Shown: positions 23,405 to 33,200 of the stretch, piece by piece
Layout: every line of letters begins with the position of its first letter
How positions within the stretch are numbered: the first letter of the stretch is position 1
NCBI GenBank assembly: GCA_963560245.1
Contig: CAUWNS010000018.1
Span: 1 to 36,378 of the forward strand
Length of the DNA stretch: 36,378 nucleotides
Direction: 5' to 3'
DNA from: Pseudoruminococcus_B sp937901805
GTDB taxonomy: Bacteria > Bacillota > Clostridia > Oscillospirales > Ruminococcaceae
Program-made: the position numbers and the translations under genes
The notes under the pieces: generated by a model
Told to the model about the DNA's origin: nothing
The model's input: the letters and a program-made list of their open reading frames with translations, nothing else
Databases searched by the model: none

Positions 23405-24457
23405 TTATTCGATTTCCTGTGTGAAATCCATCCGATACGTCACCGGATCAACCATTCCGTACTCCAATTCTTCTTCAAAATCAAACGCTTTTGCGGTGCC
23501 AAACGCCACACAATCCTCCGGATCTTCTGCCAAATGGGTTTCCAACTTTGTTTCCTGCGAAAGGAGTTCCAGCAGGCCGCCGAGCTTTGCCCCAGCTCCG
23601 CAGAGAGTAATTCCATTGTCCTGCAAGTCGCCAACCAGTTCCGGAGGCGTCTGCTCAATTACCATCTGTACAGCCGAAACAATTTCCAGAGCAACCGGGA
23701 GACAAACTGCGGCAAGTTCCTTTGCAGGGACTTCCAGCCGTTTTGGCAGGCCTGTCTTCAGGCACCTTCCCTTTAAAGTCACCATCCGTTCCCCGGCAAA
23801 AGACTGCATACATCCGGCCGCAATTTTGGCCTCTTCCGCCATTTTTTGCCCAATAAACAGGGCATGTTTCAAACGGATATGCTTGATAATTGCCTCATCA
23901 AACGTCCCGCCTGCAATTTTTACAGAATTCTTTGTGACAATCCCTTTTAAAGAGACTACCGCAACATTCGTAGTTGCCCCGCCCACATTGACAATCATAT
24001 TTCCCTGTGGCTTTGTAATATCAATCCCACTGCCAAGGGCAGCGGCAAACGGCTCTTCTATCAGGTAAACCTTTCTCGCGCCCGCGGACATCGCCGCGTC
24101 CACAACCGCGCGCGCTTCCACTTCCGTAATCACTGAGGGCACGCAGATAACAACCCGTGGTTTGACCATAGAACTGCCGCAGACACGCTGCAAAAACACT
24201 TTGATCATATCCGTCGTCAGGTTAAAATCCCCGACAACTCCGCCCAGCAGCGGCTGTACCGCCACAATCTGTGGAGGCGTTTTTTCCAGCATATCATAGG
24301 CTTTCTGCCCGACCCCTATAATTTCATCCGTCTTTTTGTGGTAAGCGATTGCGGAAGGCTCCCTCAGGACAATCCCCTTCCCGCGGAGACAGACCGTAAC
24401 GTTTGAAGTCCCCAAGTCCATTCCAATATCAAAATTCGGCATCTTCGAATTGGCCAT
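23405..24457 (-). CDS. MreB-like actin-fold protein with altered nucleotide site
   Basis: A 350-residue relative of the rod-shape protein MreB. The phosphate-1 loop DLGTSNV (14-20) and LIEEPFAAALGSG (132-144) are kept. In the phosphate-2 loop, where MreB has DIGGGTTE, this protein has NVGGATTN (157-164). So both the Asp that helps hold Mg2+ and the Glu thought to activate water are Asn. AGDEMDEAI has become AGGTFDEAI (182-190). It may bind but not hydrolyse ATP. It is not with mreC/mreD but after comFC, whose end it overlaps by 29 bases if ATG 24457 is used; ATG 24442 is the alternative. Confidence 0.87.
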   Translation of the reverse strand: MANSKMPNFDIGMDLGTSNVTVCLRGKGIVLREPSAIAYHKKTDEIIGVGQKAYDMLEKTPPQIVAVQPLLGGVVGDFNLTTDMIKVFLQRVCGSSMVKPRVVICVPSVITEVEARAVVDAAMSAGARKVYLIEEPFAAALGSGIDITKPQGNMIVNVGGATTNVAVVSLKGIVTKNSVKIAGGTFDEAIIKHIRLKHALFIGQKMAEEAKIAAGCMQSFAGERMVTLKGRCLKTGLPKRLEVPAKELAAVCLPVALEIVSAVQMVIEQTPPELVGDLQDNGITLCGAGAKLGGLLELLSQETKLETHLAEDPEDCVAFGTAKAFDFEEELEYGMVDPVTYRMDFTQEIE

Positions 24458-25139
24458 CCTTTCTTTCCCGGCGGTTTGGCGTCAATGCAAAACAGACGGC
24501 GTAAACCGCCTTTGTCCCAGCTGCTTTGAGTTCTCCGGCACATTCCCGGAGGGTCGCCCCGGTTGTGGAGACATCATCCACCAACAGGAGCGTTTTCCCA
24601 TAGATCCGCTTTGGATCTGTGATATAATAGGCATCTTTTACATTCTGGATTCTTTCTTTCGCGCTCAGTGTATGCTGAACCTTTACTCCCAGGCGCTTCT
24701 TCAATATTTTATCATACACTTTCACAGATGTAAATCTGGAAATCACCCGGGCAAGAACCGCCGACTGATTATATCCGCGCCGAAAAAGATGCCAGGGGGA
24801 GGTGGGGATATAGCAGATCCCATCAAAGGGAATATCCGGGAAAACTTCTTGAAGGCGCTGTGCCATCAACTTTCCCATCCCTCTTCCCAGAAAACGACCT
24901 CCGGAAAACTTAAACCGGGAAACCACCCGTCTTACTTCCCCTGCATAGAAATAACAGGAGCATAGCCCGTCCAAATCCCGTTCCCAGTCCGGGTACAGGG
25001 CGCAGCGGCACTGCTCATGTCCGCAGATTTTACAACTGGATTTTGCCAGAGGCTGGATTGCTTTCCCGCATTTTGAGCAGAAAACCTCTTCCTTTTTTAC
25101 AATTCCCCCACAAAAAAGGCATTTATTTACGGATATCAT
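24429..25139 (-). CDS. comFC: ComFC/GntX-like phosphoribosyltransferase-fold protein
   Basis: A 236-residue protein of the ComFC family, needed for DNA uptake in competent bacteria though widespread in non-competent ones. An N-terminal zinc ribbon is formed by Cys7, Cys10, Cys21 and Cys24, with more Cys at 36, 39, 44 and 46. The rest is a type I PRTase fold with RRGYNQSAVLAR and the PRPP-binding motif LLLVDDVSTTGATL. ATG 25139 has AAGGGG 9 bases upstream and lies 13 bases after recD2. No comFA is next to it, so the name follows the family, not proven competence. Confidence 0.9.
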   Translation of the reverse strand: MISVNKCLFCGGIVKKEEVFCSKCGKAIQPLAKSSCKICGHEQCRCALYPDWERDLDGLCSCYFYAGEVRRVVSRFKFSGGRFLGRGMGKLMAQRLQEVFPDIPFDGICYIPTSPWHLFRRGYNQSAVLARVISRFTSVKVYDKILKKRLGVKVQHTLSAKERIQNVKDAYYITDPKRIYGKTLLLVDDVSTTGATLRECAGELKAAGTKAVYAVCFALTPNRRERKDGQFEDAEF

Positions 25140-25152
25140 TGTAAAGCGCCCC

Positions 25153-27375
25153 TTATTCTGCCAAAATCCCATGGCATTTTTTTAAGAAATAGGCAAGATT
25201 GGAATAACGGAGCGTTTTCCGGTTATTGGCAACCATCTGTGCAATACTCTGCTGCTGCCCCAACAGGATCAGAAGCTTTTTTGCACGCGTGACCGCCGTA
25301 TAGAGTAGATTGCGGTAATAGAGTTTTTGGTGATTCCCATACAAAGGGATGATAACCGCTTCAAATTCGCTGCCCTGGCTTTTATGTACAGTGACTGCAT
25401 AGGCAAGCTCGATCTCATCCAGCTGGTCAAAGGAGTATTCCGCCAGCCGGTCGTCAAAGCGGATCCAGATGGTAGAGGAGGGACGGTCGATTTCTTCAAT
25501 GAACCCAATATCTCCATTAAAAATGCCCGCCCCCTGTTCACCCTGATCCGTCTTATAGGGGATATCGTAATTATTCTTTATCTGCATGACCTTGTCCTGC
25601 TCCCGGAACACCTTTGCCTCAAATGTAACCTCCGACTTTTCAGGGGATTTCGGGTTGAGGGCCTCCTGAAGCTCTTGATTGAGCTGCTCTGTGCCGATTT
25701 CCCCAATCCGCGTCGGGCAGAGCACCTGGATATCCCGCACCGGGGAATAGCCGTAGCTTTTGGGCAGCCGCCGGTTGCACAGATCTACGACCGTAGCGGC
25801 CGTCATCTTCTGGTTCTGGCAGGGAAGAAAAAAGAAATCATTGTCCCGTTTCCTGAGCTCCGGCATTTCCCCGGAGACAATCGCATGTGCATTGGTGACG
25901 ATCAGGCTCTCGGCGGCCTGGCGGAAAATCTCATTGAGTTCCACCACGGTAACGCACTCGCTGTCAATCAAATCCTTGAGCACACAGCCCGCCCCTACCG
26001 GAGGAAGCTGGTTAGCGTCCCCCACCAGAATCAGCCGGCAGGTGAGTTTCATTGCGCGCAGGAGCGCTTCAAACAAAGTAACGTCTACCATGGACAACTC
26101 ATCCACGATGATCACTTCCGCGTCGATAGGATGGCGTTCGTCCCTTGCAAAGTGCACCTCCCCAGAGGTGGTGTACTCCACTTCCAGCAGGCGGTGGATG
26201 GTTTTCGCTTCACAGCCGGTGATCTCACTCATGCGCTTGGCTGCACGTCCAGTCGGGGCTGTAAGGACGACCTTGCTCCCCTCTTCCTGAAACAGTTCAA
26301 TCATGGCGTTGATGGTCGTCGTCTTTCCAGTACCCGGACCGCCGGTGAGCACCATCAGCCCCTGAGACAAGGAGGTGGCAATCGCGCGCCGCTGGTTTTT
26401 GGCATAGGTTTTTCCTGTGCTCTTTTCCAATTTGTCTATCCGCTTGTCCCAGTTTTGCCCGTTATCCGGAAAAAACGACTGTACCATGCTGATCCGCTCT
26501 GCAATAAACGTCTCTGCCCGGTACATCTGGGGAAGATAGATAAAATCCCGCCCGTCCACAGTAACCAAAACCAGATTCTCCTCGCTGATATTCTGCCCGA
26601 TGATCTCCTCCACCAGGGAGAGATCGACCTCCAGCAATGCCTGCGCGGTCTGCGCCAGTCGGTCGAGTGGAAGGCAGGTATGTCCGTTAAAGGTATTTCT
26701 CTTCAGGACATAGACCACGCCCGCAAACAGACGGTGCGGGGAGATCTCCGACATGCCGAGGCGTTCCCGGATTTCATCCGCTTTGGAAAAGGAGAGATCA
26801 ATCCCATTGGAGCACAACAGGAAGGGATTGTCCGAAATCAGCTCGATCGCGGCGCTGCCGAACGTCCGCCATACCCGAATGGAATAAATCGGCAGGATTT
26901 GAAACTGCGCCATAAAAGACATCACCGCGCGCACGCCGAAAATCTTGTTAAATTCCTCCCGGATCTGGTTTGCGCGGCGTTCGGTAATGCCGCGGACTTC
27001 CAAAAGCCGTCCCGGTTCATTTTCAATGACGGTGAGAGTATTATCCCCAAAACGTTCCACCAGCCTGCGGGCAGTCACCGGACCGACGCCTTTGAGCGCG
27101 CCGGACGAGAGGTATTTTAAAATGGCGTTCGCAGTGGCGGGGAGGCTGCGCTCACAGGTGAGCGCCTTAAATTGATGTCCATATTGCGGGTGGGAGGTAA
27201 AATACCCGCTGAACTTAACTTCCTCCCCTTCCGCAATGCCGTACAGTTCCCCCACTACCGTCAGGAGATCCCCTTGATACCCCAGTTCCAGGACAGTAAA
27301 ACCGCTGTCTTCATTTTTAAAAATAATATTCTCCACAGAGCCTTCAATGGAGACAATTTCTTTTGTCTGTTCCAT
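25153..27375 (-). CDS. recD2: RecD2-type ATP-dependent helicase
   Basis: A 5'-3' SF1B DNA helicase of the RecD2 group, found in bacteria without RecBC and linked to DNA repair and fork stability. The 740-residue protein has an OB-like N-terminal domain (8-75), helix-hairpin-helix segments at about 85-145 (GVGPVTARRLVERFG), Walker A GGPGTGKT (345-352), Walker B VIIVDELSMVD, motif III VGDANQLPPVGAG, a SH3-like insertion and motif VI LLYTAVTRAKK. GAGGAG lies 10 bases before the ATG. It has its own promoter at 27411-27439 and starts the recD2-comFC-mreB-like operon. Confidence 0.95.
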   Translation of the reverse strand: MEQTKEIVSIEGSVENIIFKNEDSGFTVLELGYQGDLLTVVGELYGIAEGEEVKFSGYFTSHPQYGHQFKALTCERSLPATANAILKYLSSGALKGVGPVTARRLVERFGDNTLTVIENEPGRLLEVRGITERRANQIREEFNKIFGVRAVMSFMAQFQILPIYSIRVWRTFGSAAIELISDNPFLLCSNGIDLSFSKADEIRERLGMSEISPHRLFAGVVYVLKRNTFNGHTCLPLDRLAQTAQALLEVDLSLVEEIIGQNISEENLVLVTVDGRDFIYLPQMYRAETFIAERISMVQSFFPDNGQNWDKRIDKLEKSTGKTYAKNQRRAIATSLSQGLMVLTGGPGTGKTTTINAMIELFQEEGSKVVLTAPTGRAAKRMSEITGCEAKTIHRLLEVEYTTSGEVHFARDERHPIDAEVIIVDELSMVDVTLFEALLRAMKLTCRLILVGDANQLPPVGAGCVLKDLIDSECVTVVELNEIFRQAAESLIVTNAHAIVSGEMPELRKRDNDFFFLPCQNQKMTAATVVDLCNRRLPKSYGYSPVRDIQVLCPTRIGEIGTEQLNQELQEALNPKSPEKSEVTFEAKVFREQDKVMQIKNNYDIPYKTDQGEQGAGIFNGDIGFIEEIDRPSSTIWIRFDDRLAEYSFDQLDEIELAYAVTVHKSQGSEFEAVIIPLYGNHQKLYYRNLLYTAVTRAKKLLILLGQQQSIAQMVANNRKTLRYSNLAYFLKKCHGILAE

Positions 27376-27410
27376 CCTGCCGTTTCTCCTCTTCTTTTTA
27401 CAACGGTTTT

Positions 27411-27439
27411 AGTATAATACAAACCGGGCTTTTTTTCAA
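27411..27439 (-). promoter_or_regulatory. sigma-A promoter of recD2-comFC-MreB-like operon
   Basis: TTGAAA (27439-27434), 17-base spacer and TATACT (27416-27411). Both hexamers match 5 of 6 consensus bases. The -35 touches the stop codon of the upstream gene. Confidence 0.75.
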
Positions 27440-27775
27440 TTACGCATGATGAGAGACCAGTTCACTGAGTTCCTGTGCGCCGCAAAGTTCTAACTCGGGG
27501 TTATCTTTTAGAAATAAAGAACAAATGCGCCGGGTTTCCTCGTCCATCCCGCAGTCCACAATCAGAATCCGCAGGCGTTTTGCATTGCCTCTTTCCACTT
27601 GTTTGAGCAAAGCACGCAGCAGATATTCCACGTCCTCCCGGTGGCCTTTGACCGGATACAGCACGACACAGCGCGTTTTGGACGCTGGAAATACTGCCCA
27701 GGATTTTTCCCATAACAGGACAATTCCCAGCGCCACGGCAAAACTGAGCAGGATAACTATTATGTAGATCAACAT
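27440..27775 (-). CDS. small one-TM protein with GT-A-like cytoplasmic domain
   Basis: An 111-residue protein I cannot name. Residues 2-22 form one membrane helix. The soluble part has a Rossmann-like alternation: CVVLYPVKGHREDVEYLL (36-53) then RLRILIVDCGMDEETRRIC (67-85), which looks like the start of a family 2 glycosyltransferase (VDxG after strand beta2). The catalytic remainder is missing, so it would be a stand-alone half-domain or a remnant. ATG 27775 has GAGG 8 bases upstream; a GTG 9 bases earlier is possible. It lies directly before the recD2 promoter. Confidence 0.6.
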   Translation of the reverse strand: MLIYIIVILLSFAVALGIVLLWEKSWAVFPASKTRCVVLYPVKGHREDVEYLLRALLKQVERGNAKRLRILIVDCGMDEETRRICSLFLKDNPELELCGAQELSELVSHHA

Positions 27776-27878
27776 ACAACTCACCTCAAGCTATTCTATG
27801 CCTGAGAGAATGCGCCTGCTACTGTCCTTTCTCTGCTAAACTGTGGATTGAAATCCATTTTTGTAATCCGATGAGCCA

Positions 27879-27915
27879 AAAAAAGACAGGCACGGTTTTC
27901 GTGCCTGTCTTTTTT
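27879..27915 (-). terminator. intrinsic terminator at the end of the DUF3783 gene
   Basis: Perfect 16-base arms around GACAGGCACG with a 5-base loop and T6 on the minus strand. The stem begins inside the stop codon. Confidence 0.94.
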
Positions 27916-28480
27916 AAAACAGCAGAGCGTCTGCCGCCTGCTGGTAAGTTTCCTTTGCCGCAGGCTCCCCAGAGCTGAGAACCTGGAAGGCGCTTTTCAG
28001 ATTCTGTTCCCAGGCAACCCGCTGTTCTTCCGGCAGCCCGGATACATCCCGCTTTGACGCAGCCGCATAGGCCTGCCTCAGACGGTTGAACGCTCCAATC
28101 GTCTCATGCTCCTCGATGAGTTCCCGGAAGAGGTCGAAGAGTTTCCATCCACGGTTGTTCGGGGTAATCACCGCTTTCAGGCGGATAGAAACCCGTCCCT
28201 CACGCAAAGCGGCGAGCAGTTCATTGAGACGGCTGTCCGACAGGCCGCTCATCAGCAGGACTTCCTCCCCCAGTCCTTCTCCTGTATACGGGGACGCAGA
28301 GGCAGAAACCCCCGGCAGTCCGGCGGCATAGCCGAGCGTCTCCCCCAGCATTTCATCCGGGAGAATCCGGCAGGGCATACGCAGGCGTTTTAGGATTTTC
28401 TGTACCGTCTCCCCTTTTTCACTGTCCTCCTGCAATCCATATAACAACACGAGTTCCGAATTTTTCACATGCGCTTTCAT
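27914..28480 (-). CDS. DUF3783 domain protein
   Basis: A 188-residue soluble protein. Residues about 73-126 match DUF3783, seen in Firmicutes: VLLMSGLSDSRLNELLAAL then LKAVITPNNRGWKLFDLFREL. The N-terminal 60 residues (LVLLYGLQEDSEKG...LKRLRMPCRILP) form the beta-alpha-beta unit usually found before the domain. The C-terminal tail is helical and acidic. No function is known. No strong binding site is visible before the ATG (AAGGG lies 14 bases upstream), so expression may be low or the start may differ. It lies 33 bases after the HAD gene. Confidence 0.82.
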   Translation of the reverse strand: MKAHVKNSELVLLYGLQEDSEKGETVQKILKRLRMPCRILPDEMLGETLGYAAGLPGVSASASPYTGEGLGEEVLLMSGLSDSRLNELLAALREGRVSIRLKAVITPNNRGWKLFDLFRELIEEHETIGAFNRLRQAYAAASKRDVSGLPEEQRVAWEQNLKSAFQVLSSGEPAAKETYQQAADALLF

Positions 28481-28513
28481 ATGCTTTGCCGAAACCCTTG
28501 TTCCAGCATCCTC

Positions 28514-29317
28514 CTATTCCTGAAAAGTGAGGGAAAATTCCCTTTCAATCACCTGCATGACGCCGTTTTCCTCATTGGACGGGCACTGGTACCGGCTGAC
28601 CCGTTTAAGCTGCGGATGGGCGTTTGCCATCGCATAGCTGTGCATACACTGGCACTGCATCTGCACATCGTTGAGATAATCACCAAAGGACATGGATTCC
28701 TGCGGGGAAATACCGTACTGCTGCTGGATATACCGGATGGCGTTTCCCTTGTTGACGCCGAAATTCATCACATCCGCCCAATTCTCCCCGGACAGGCACA
28801 CCTGAAGCCGGTTGGAAAACCGGGCAAGCGCCGGATAACAGCCGTGCTCTGCATTCCCGCGGTCGAGTACCGATACTTTACAGATGGTATCCTGTTCCAA
28901 AACAGATTCCAACTCTCCGACGACGGCAAGCCGGTCAAAATACTGCCGGATAAAGGGAAGATCCCGTTCGTCCGTGCAGTCCGTATACGCGCTGTGTACT
29001 CCGCAGAGGACGATTCTTGCGCGTGGGAGAGGACGCACCGCCCGGATGACAGCAATCAGATCGGCGTGCTCCATCCCGCTTGCATGGACAAGTTCTCCCC
29101 CGGAAAAAATCATCGAGCCGTTTTCACAGAGAAACAGCATCTCATCGCACACCGGCGCAAAAAGGGTTTCCAGATTATAGTATTGCCTGCCGCTGGCCGC
29201 TGCAAACAGCACCCCCTGTTTGCGAAGCATCCGCACCGCTTGGAAAACATGCGGCGGCAGCTCCCCCCTGCCGTTGAGCAGGGTTCCGTCCATATCCGCC
29301 GCGATCAGCCGTATCAT
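28514..29317 (-). CDS. HAD-superfamily phosphatase (Cof/YkrA type)
   Basis: A 267-residue Cof-type HAD hydrolase, a group that removes phosphate from sugar phosphates, flavins or other small metabolites. Motif I is DMDGT with nucleophile Asp8 and acid Asp10. Motif II is in AAASGR, motif III is the Lys in NKGNAI, and motif IV is GDYLND. The large C2B cap lies between. I use ATG 29317: GGAGGGG is 9 bases upstream, whereas the first ATG (29326) abuts it. The substrate cannot be predicted from the sequence. Confidence 0.9.
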   Translation of the reverse strand: MIRLIAADMDGTLLNGRGELPPHVFQAVRMLRKQGVLFAAASGRQYYNLETLFAPVCDEMLFLCENGSMIFSGGELVHASGMEHADLIAVIRAVRPLPRARIVLCGVHSAYTDCTDERDLPFIRQYFDRLAVVGELESVLEQDTICKVSVLDRGNAEHGCYPALARFSNRLQVCLSGENWADVMNFGVNKGNAIRYIQQQYGISPQESMSFGDYLNDVQMQCQCMHSYAMANAHPQLKRVSRYQCPSNEENGVMQVIEREFSLTFQE

Positions 29318-29343
29318 GCGAATCATCCCCTCCTATTTTCTTT

Positions 29344-29448
29344 CTACTCGTTGTTAAAGTGTCTTATGAAATCCTTCTGTTCCTTACGATTCTCATACCC
29401 ATAGTGCTCATAAAAAGCATGGATATCCGCCGCTCCATTTTCCCAATT
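29344..29448 (-). pseudogene. C-terminal remnant of a GNAT acetyltransferase
   Basis: Between the VanZ-like stop and the HAD gene, 34 codons with no start run to a TAG. The translation DIHAFYEHYGYENRKEQKDF is the usual end of a GNAT acetyltransferase (AxxFYExxGY...KEQKDF). It is in the same frame as the VanZ gene, directly after its TAA. It is best explained as the tail of a lost gene, joined at a deletion or recombination point. Confidence 0.6.
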
Positions 29449-30036
29449 TTATAAAGCGGAAAACCGTTCAGCAAACGCAGGGGCAAGCTTTTGAAGCAGC
29501 CGGAATACGGCGTATCCGCAAAAAGCGCCAAAGGTATTCAGGATCAAATCGTCAATATCCGTCGCCCGGTTCATCGGCAACTGGCAGAGTTCAATGAGCA
29601 GGGAAATCCCCGCGCCTCCAAACAGCGCCCGGGCCAGCCTCTTGCTCCTCCATAAAAGGGCCGGGAAAAAGCCGGCCGGGATAAATATGCCGATATTTCC
29701 AAAAAAGCTTATCAAGACGTACTGCATATTTCCATGAAAAAGCTCCCGTATGCTGTCAAAAAGAATCCGAAAGGGAACAAGATTGGCCCGGGGAGGCCAG
29801 CTATACCCCATCAGAGAAACGCCCTCCATGGTAAATTCCAGTTGTGGAATGATTGTCTGAGAGGCAAGCCCTGTCAGAAACAGCGCAAACAAAAACAAAC
29901 CCACTTCATGATACCAGTTTACAGGAGGCTTTCCGCAGCGCAGCTTGCAGTATGCCCACCTTCCCAGCAGGTACAACGGCACCGCCAGGAGCATATAGGG
30001 CAGCATATCCAGAAGATACCCCATGACCGTGCGCAC
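29449..30036 (-). CDS. VanZ-like family membrane protein
   Basis: A 195-residue membrane protein with five predicted helices. The VanZ-like core is clear: NLVPFRILFDSI, then GNIGIFIPAGFFPALL, then SLLIELCQLPMNRATDIDDLILNTFGAFCGY. VanZ from the vancomycin cluster gives mild teicoplanin tolerance, but chromosomal relatives like this mostly have no known role, and no vanHAX genes are present. The start is GTG 30036 with GGGGAG 6 bases upstream; the ATG at 30024 is too far from it. Its stop touches the acetyltransferase remnant. Confidence 0.88.
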   Translation of the reverse strand: MRTVMGYLLDMLPYMLLAVPLYLLGRWAYCKLRCGKPPVNWYHEVGLFLFALFLTGLASQTIIPQLEFTMEGVSLMGYSWPPRANLVPFRILFDSIRELFHGNMQYVLISFFGNIGIFIPAGFFPALLWRSKRLARALFGGAGISLLIELCQLPMNRATDIDDLILNTFGAFCGYAVFRLLQKLAPAFAERFSAL

Positions 30037-30183
30037 GGCGTTCTCCCCTTTCTCCCTGAAAATTTGCCAGTACTTTTTGCCACTAGTTTATCACAGCCGT
30101 TTTTCTTTCGCAACCGCACAGGCGCCTTTTCGGACTTTTTCCAAAGCGGCAGGTTCTGAGCACGGGGAAACCCTTTCAATAGA

Positions 30184-30214
30184 AACCCCGGGAAATCCTA
30201 GATTTCCCGGGGTT
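30184..30214 (-). terminator. terminator-like hairpin after carB
   Basis: Perfect 14-base arms (AACCCCGGGAAATC and complement) with a 3-base loop, 9 bases past the carB stop. The following T tract is short (TTTCTATTG). Confidence 0.8.
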
Positions 30215-30222
30215 CAAAGCTT

Positions 30223-33200
30223 CTATTTGCCGATAGTGGTGATATCGACCAGGTCAATATCCGCAACAGTTTTATCCATTCCCAGGCATTCGGCCACGGC
30301 GTTGGCCGTATCCAGGGAGGTCAGGCACACAATCGAGCGTTCGACTGCTTTGCGGCGGATCTGCACGCTCTCCCGCTGGGGCTGTCTCCCCTTTGCGGAG
30401 ATGGAGATGACATAATCAATCTTGCCGCTTTCCAGCAGATCCATCACGTTCGGGCTTCCCTCGGACAGCTTGTGGACCACGTTGGTTGCCACCATGTTCT
30501 TGTTGAGCACATTGGCCGTGCCCGCAGTCGCATAGATATCAAAGCCCAGGGAGGCGAATTTATCCGCCACTTCGATGGCCTCCTGTTTGTCCTGATCACG
30601 CACAGTGACCAGCACGCCCCCGGATTTTTTCATCGTGTTGCCGGAGGCTACCAGGCCTTTGAGCAGGGCTTCCTCAAAGGTCTTGCCAATGCCGAGCACC
30701 TCGCCGGTGGACTTCATCTCCGGCCCAAGCTGGTTATCCACACCGTGGAGTTTCGCAAAGCTGAACACAGGCACTTTCACCGTGACAAAATCCGGTTCCG
30801 GATGAATCCCGCAGGCATAGCCCAAATCTTTCAGAGTGGCACCAAGCATGAGTTTCGTGGCGATATCCACCATCGGCACACCGGTCACCTTGCTGATATA
30901 CGGCACCGTACGGGAAGAACGCGGGTTGACCTCAATGACATAGACCTCGTCGTTATAGATGACGTACTGGATATTGACCAGGCCCACTACTTTCAGGGCG
31001 CGCGCCAGCCTTCCGGTATAGTCGATCAGGGTATCCTTAATCCGTTTGGACAATCTCCTGGACGGATAGACAGAGATAGAATCCCCGGAATGGACGCCGG
31101 CGCGCTCGACATGTTCCATAATTCCCGGGATCAGGTAATCCTGCCCGTCGCAGATGGCGTCGACTTCGACCTCAATCCCCATCATGTATTTGTCGATGAG
31201 CACCGGGTTTTCGATCTCATGCGCGGTGATAATCGCCATATACTCGTCGATATCCGCATCCGAGTGGGCGATAATCATATTCTGTCCGCCAAGGACATAG
31301 GACGGGCGCATCAGCACCGGATAACCGAGATCCGCCGCAGCGCGTTTCGCCTCCTCCGCAGTAAAGACCGTGTGTCCGGACGGGCGGGGAATATGGCACT
31401 GCTCCAGCAGTTCGTCAAAACGCTCCCTGTCCTCTGCGGCGTCAATGCTGTCCGCGCTGGTTCCCAGGATATTCACCCCGAGTTTGACCAGGTGTTTAAT
31501 CAGCTTGATGGCGGTCTGTCCCCCAAACTGGACGACTACGCCCCAGGGCTGTTCGGTTTTGATGATATTGGTCACGTCTTCCTCGGTCAGCGGGTCGAAA
31601 TACAGCCGGTCGGAGGTGTCAAAGTCCGTGGAAACCGTCTCCGGGTTATTATTGGCGATAATCGCCTCATAGCCCTGTTCCTTTAATGTCCAGACGCAGT
31701 GGACGGAGCAGTAGTCAAATTCAATCCCCTGCCCAATCCGGATCGGTCCGGAGCCAAAGACCAGGACTTTCTTTTTGTTGGAGGCAAGCGCTTCGTTATG
31801 GAGAAGGGCCTCGTTTTCCTTATCATAGGTGGAATAGAAATACGGGGTCTGTGCGGCAAATTCCGCCGCGCAGGTATCGACCATCTTATAGGAGGCATAG
31901 AGCGGTTCGGAAACCTTCTGTCCGGACAGCCGCTCAATGGTGGAATCCAAAAAGCCGTAGTCCTTCGCTTTTTTATATTTCTGTGCGGTCAGCTGCCCGT
32001 CCGCCAGCCAGTTTTCCATTTCAATCAGGTTTTTCAGTTTGCCCAGGAACCACAGGTCAATCTTTGTGACCTCATGCAGGCTTTCAAAGCTCTCGCCCCG
32101 TTTGAGCGCTTCATACACGGCGAAAATCCGCTCGTCGTCCTGTTTGCGGATGACGTCGTAAAGCTCTTCCGTGGACAGCTCTTTCATCTTGGGCATATCG
32201 AGGGTATCAAGTTTCAGCTCAATCGAGCGGACGGCCTTCATCATCGCCTGCTCAAAGCTGGTGCCGATCGCCATAACCTCGCCGGTCGCCATCATCTGGG
32301 TGCCGAGCGTCCGGTTGGCGTAGACAAATTTATCAAACGGCCATTTCGGGAATTTGACAACCAGGTAGTCCAGCGCCGGCTCAAAGCAGGCATAGGTCTT
32401 GCCGGTAACGGCGTTGAGGATTTCATCCAGGGAATAGCCGATGGCGATTTTGGAGGCGACTTTTGCAATTGGATATCCGGTTGCCTTGGATGCCAGGGCG
32501 GAGGAACGGGACACACGGGGGTTGACCTCAATGACCGCATACTCAAAGCTGTCCGGCTTGAGCGCAAACTGACAGTTGCAGCCGCCCTCCACGCCCAGGG
32601 CGGAGATGATGTTCAGAGAAGCGCTGCGCAGCATCTGGTATTCCTTGTCGCTGAGCGTCACCGCCGGCGCTACGACAATCGAGTCGCCGGTATGGATACC
32701 GACCGGATCAAGGTTTTCCATGGAACAGACGGTGATGACGTTTCCCTTGGCATCGCGAATGACCTCAAACTCGATTTCTTTCCAGCCGGAAATACATTTT
32801 TCCACCAAAATCTGTGTAATGGGGGAAAGACGCAGGCCGTTTTTCGCGATATCGCGCAATTGAGCTTCATCGTGTGCAATACCGCCGCCGGTCCCGCCCA
32901 GAGTAAAGGCCGGGCGCACAATGACCGGATAGTCGATGACCTTGGCAAAATCCACCGCATCCTCAATGGTGGTGACAACCTTGGAGGGGATGCAGGGCTC
33001 GCCGATTTCCTCCATGGTATCCTTAAACGCCTGGCGATCCTCCGCCTTATGGATAGTCAGCGGGTTCGCGCCGAGCAGTTTGACGCCGTGGGATTGCAGG
33101 AACCCCTCCTCCGCAAGCTGCATGGAAAGAGTCAGGCCGGTCTGTCCGCCAAGGGTGGAGAGGACAGAGTCCGGTTTTTCGATTTCAATGACGCGCTTGA

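Noticed and set aside
25327..27120. A 597-codon plus-strand frame opposite recD2
   Set aside because: It is long only because of the codon use of recD2 on the other strand; it has no domain or site and would convert a conserved helicase into an antisense gene.
27785..27800. A CATAGAAT element resembling a sigma-E/K -10 before the small TM protein
   Set aside because: No matching -35 at the right distance; a single hexamer match is not enough to call a sporulation promoter.
29449..30036. VanZ-like protein as part of a glycopeptide resistance cluster
   Set aside because: No vanH, vanA or vanX nearby; VanZ-like proteins are common in genomes without resistance.
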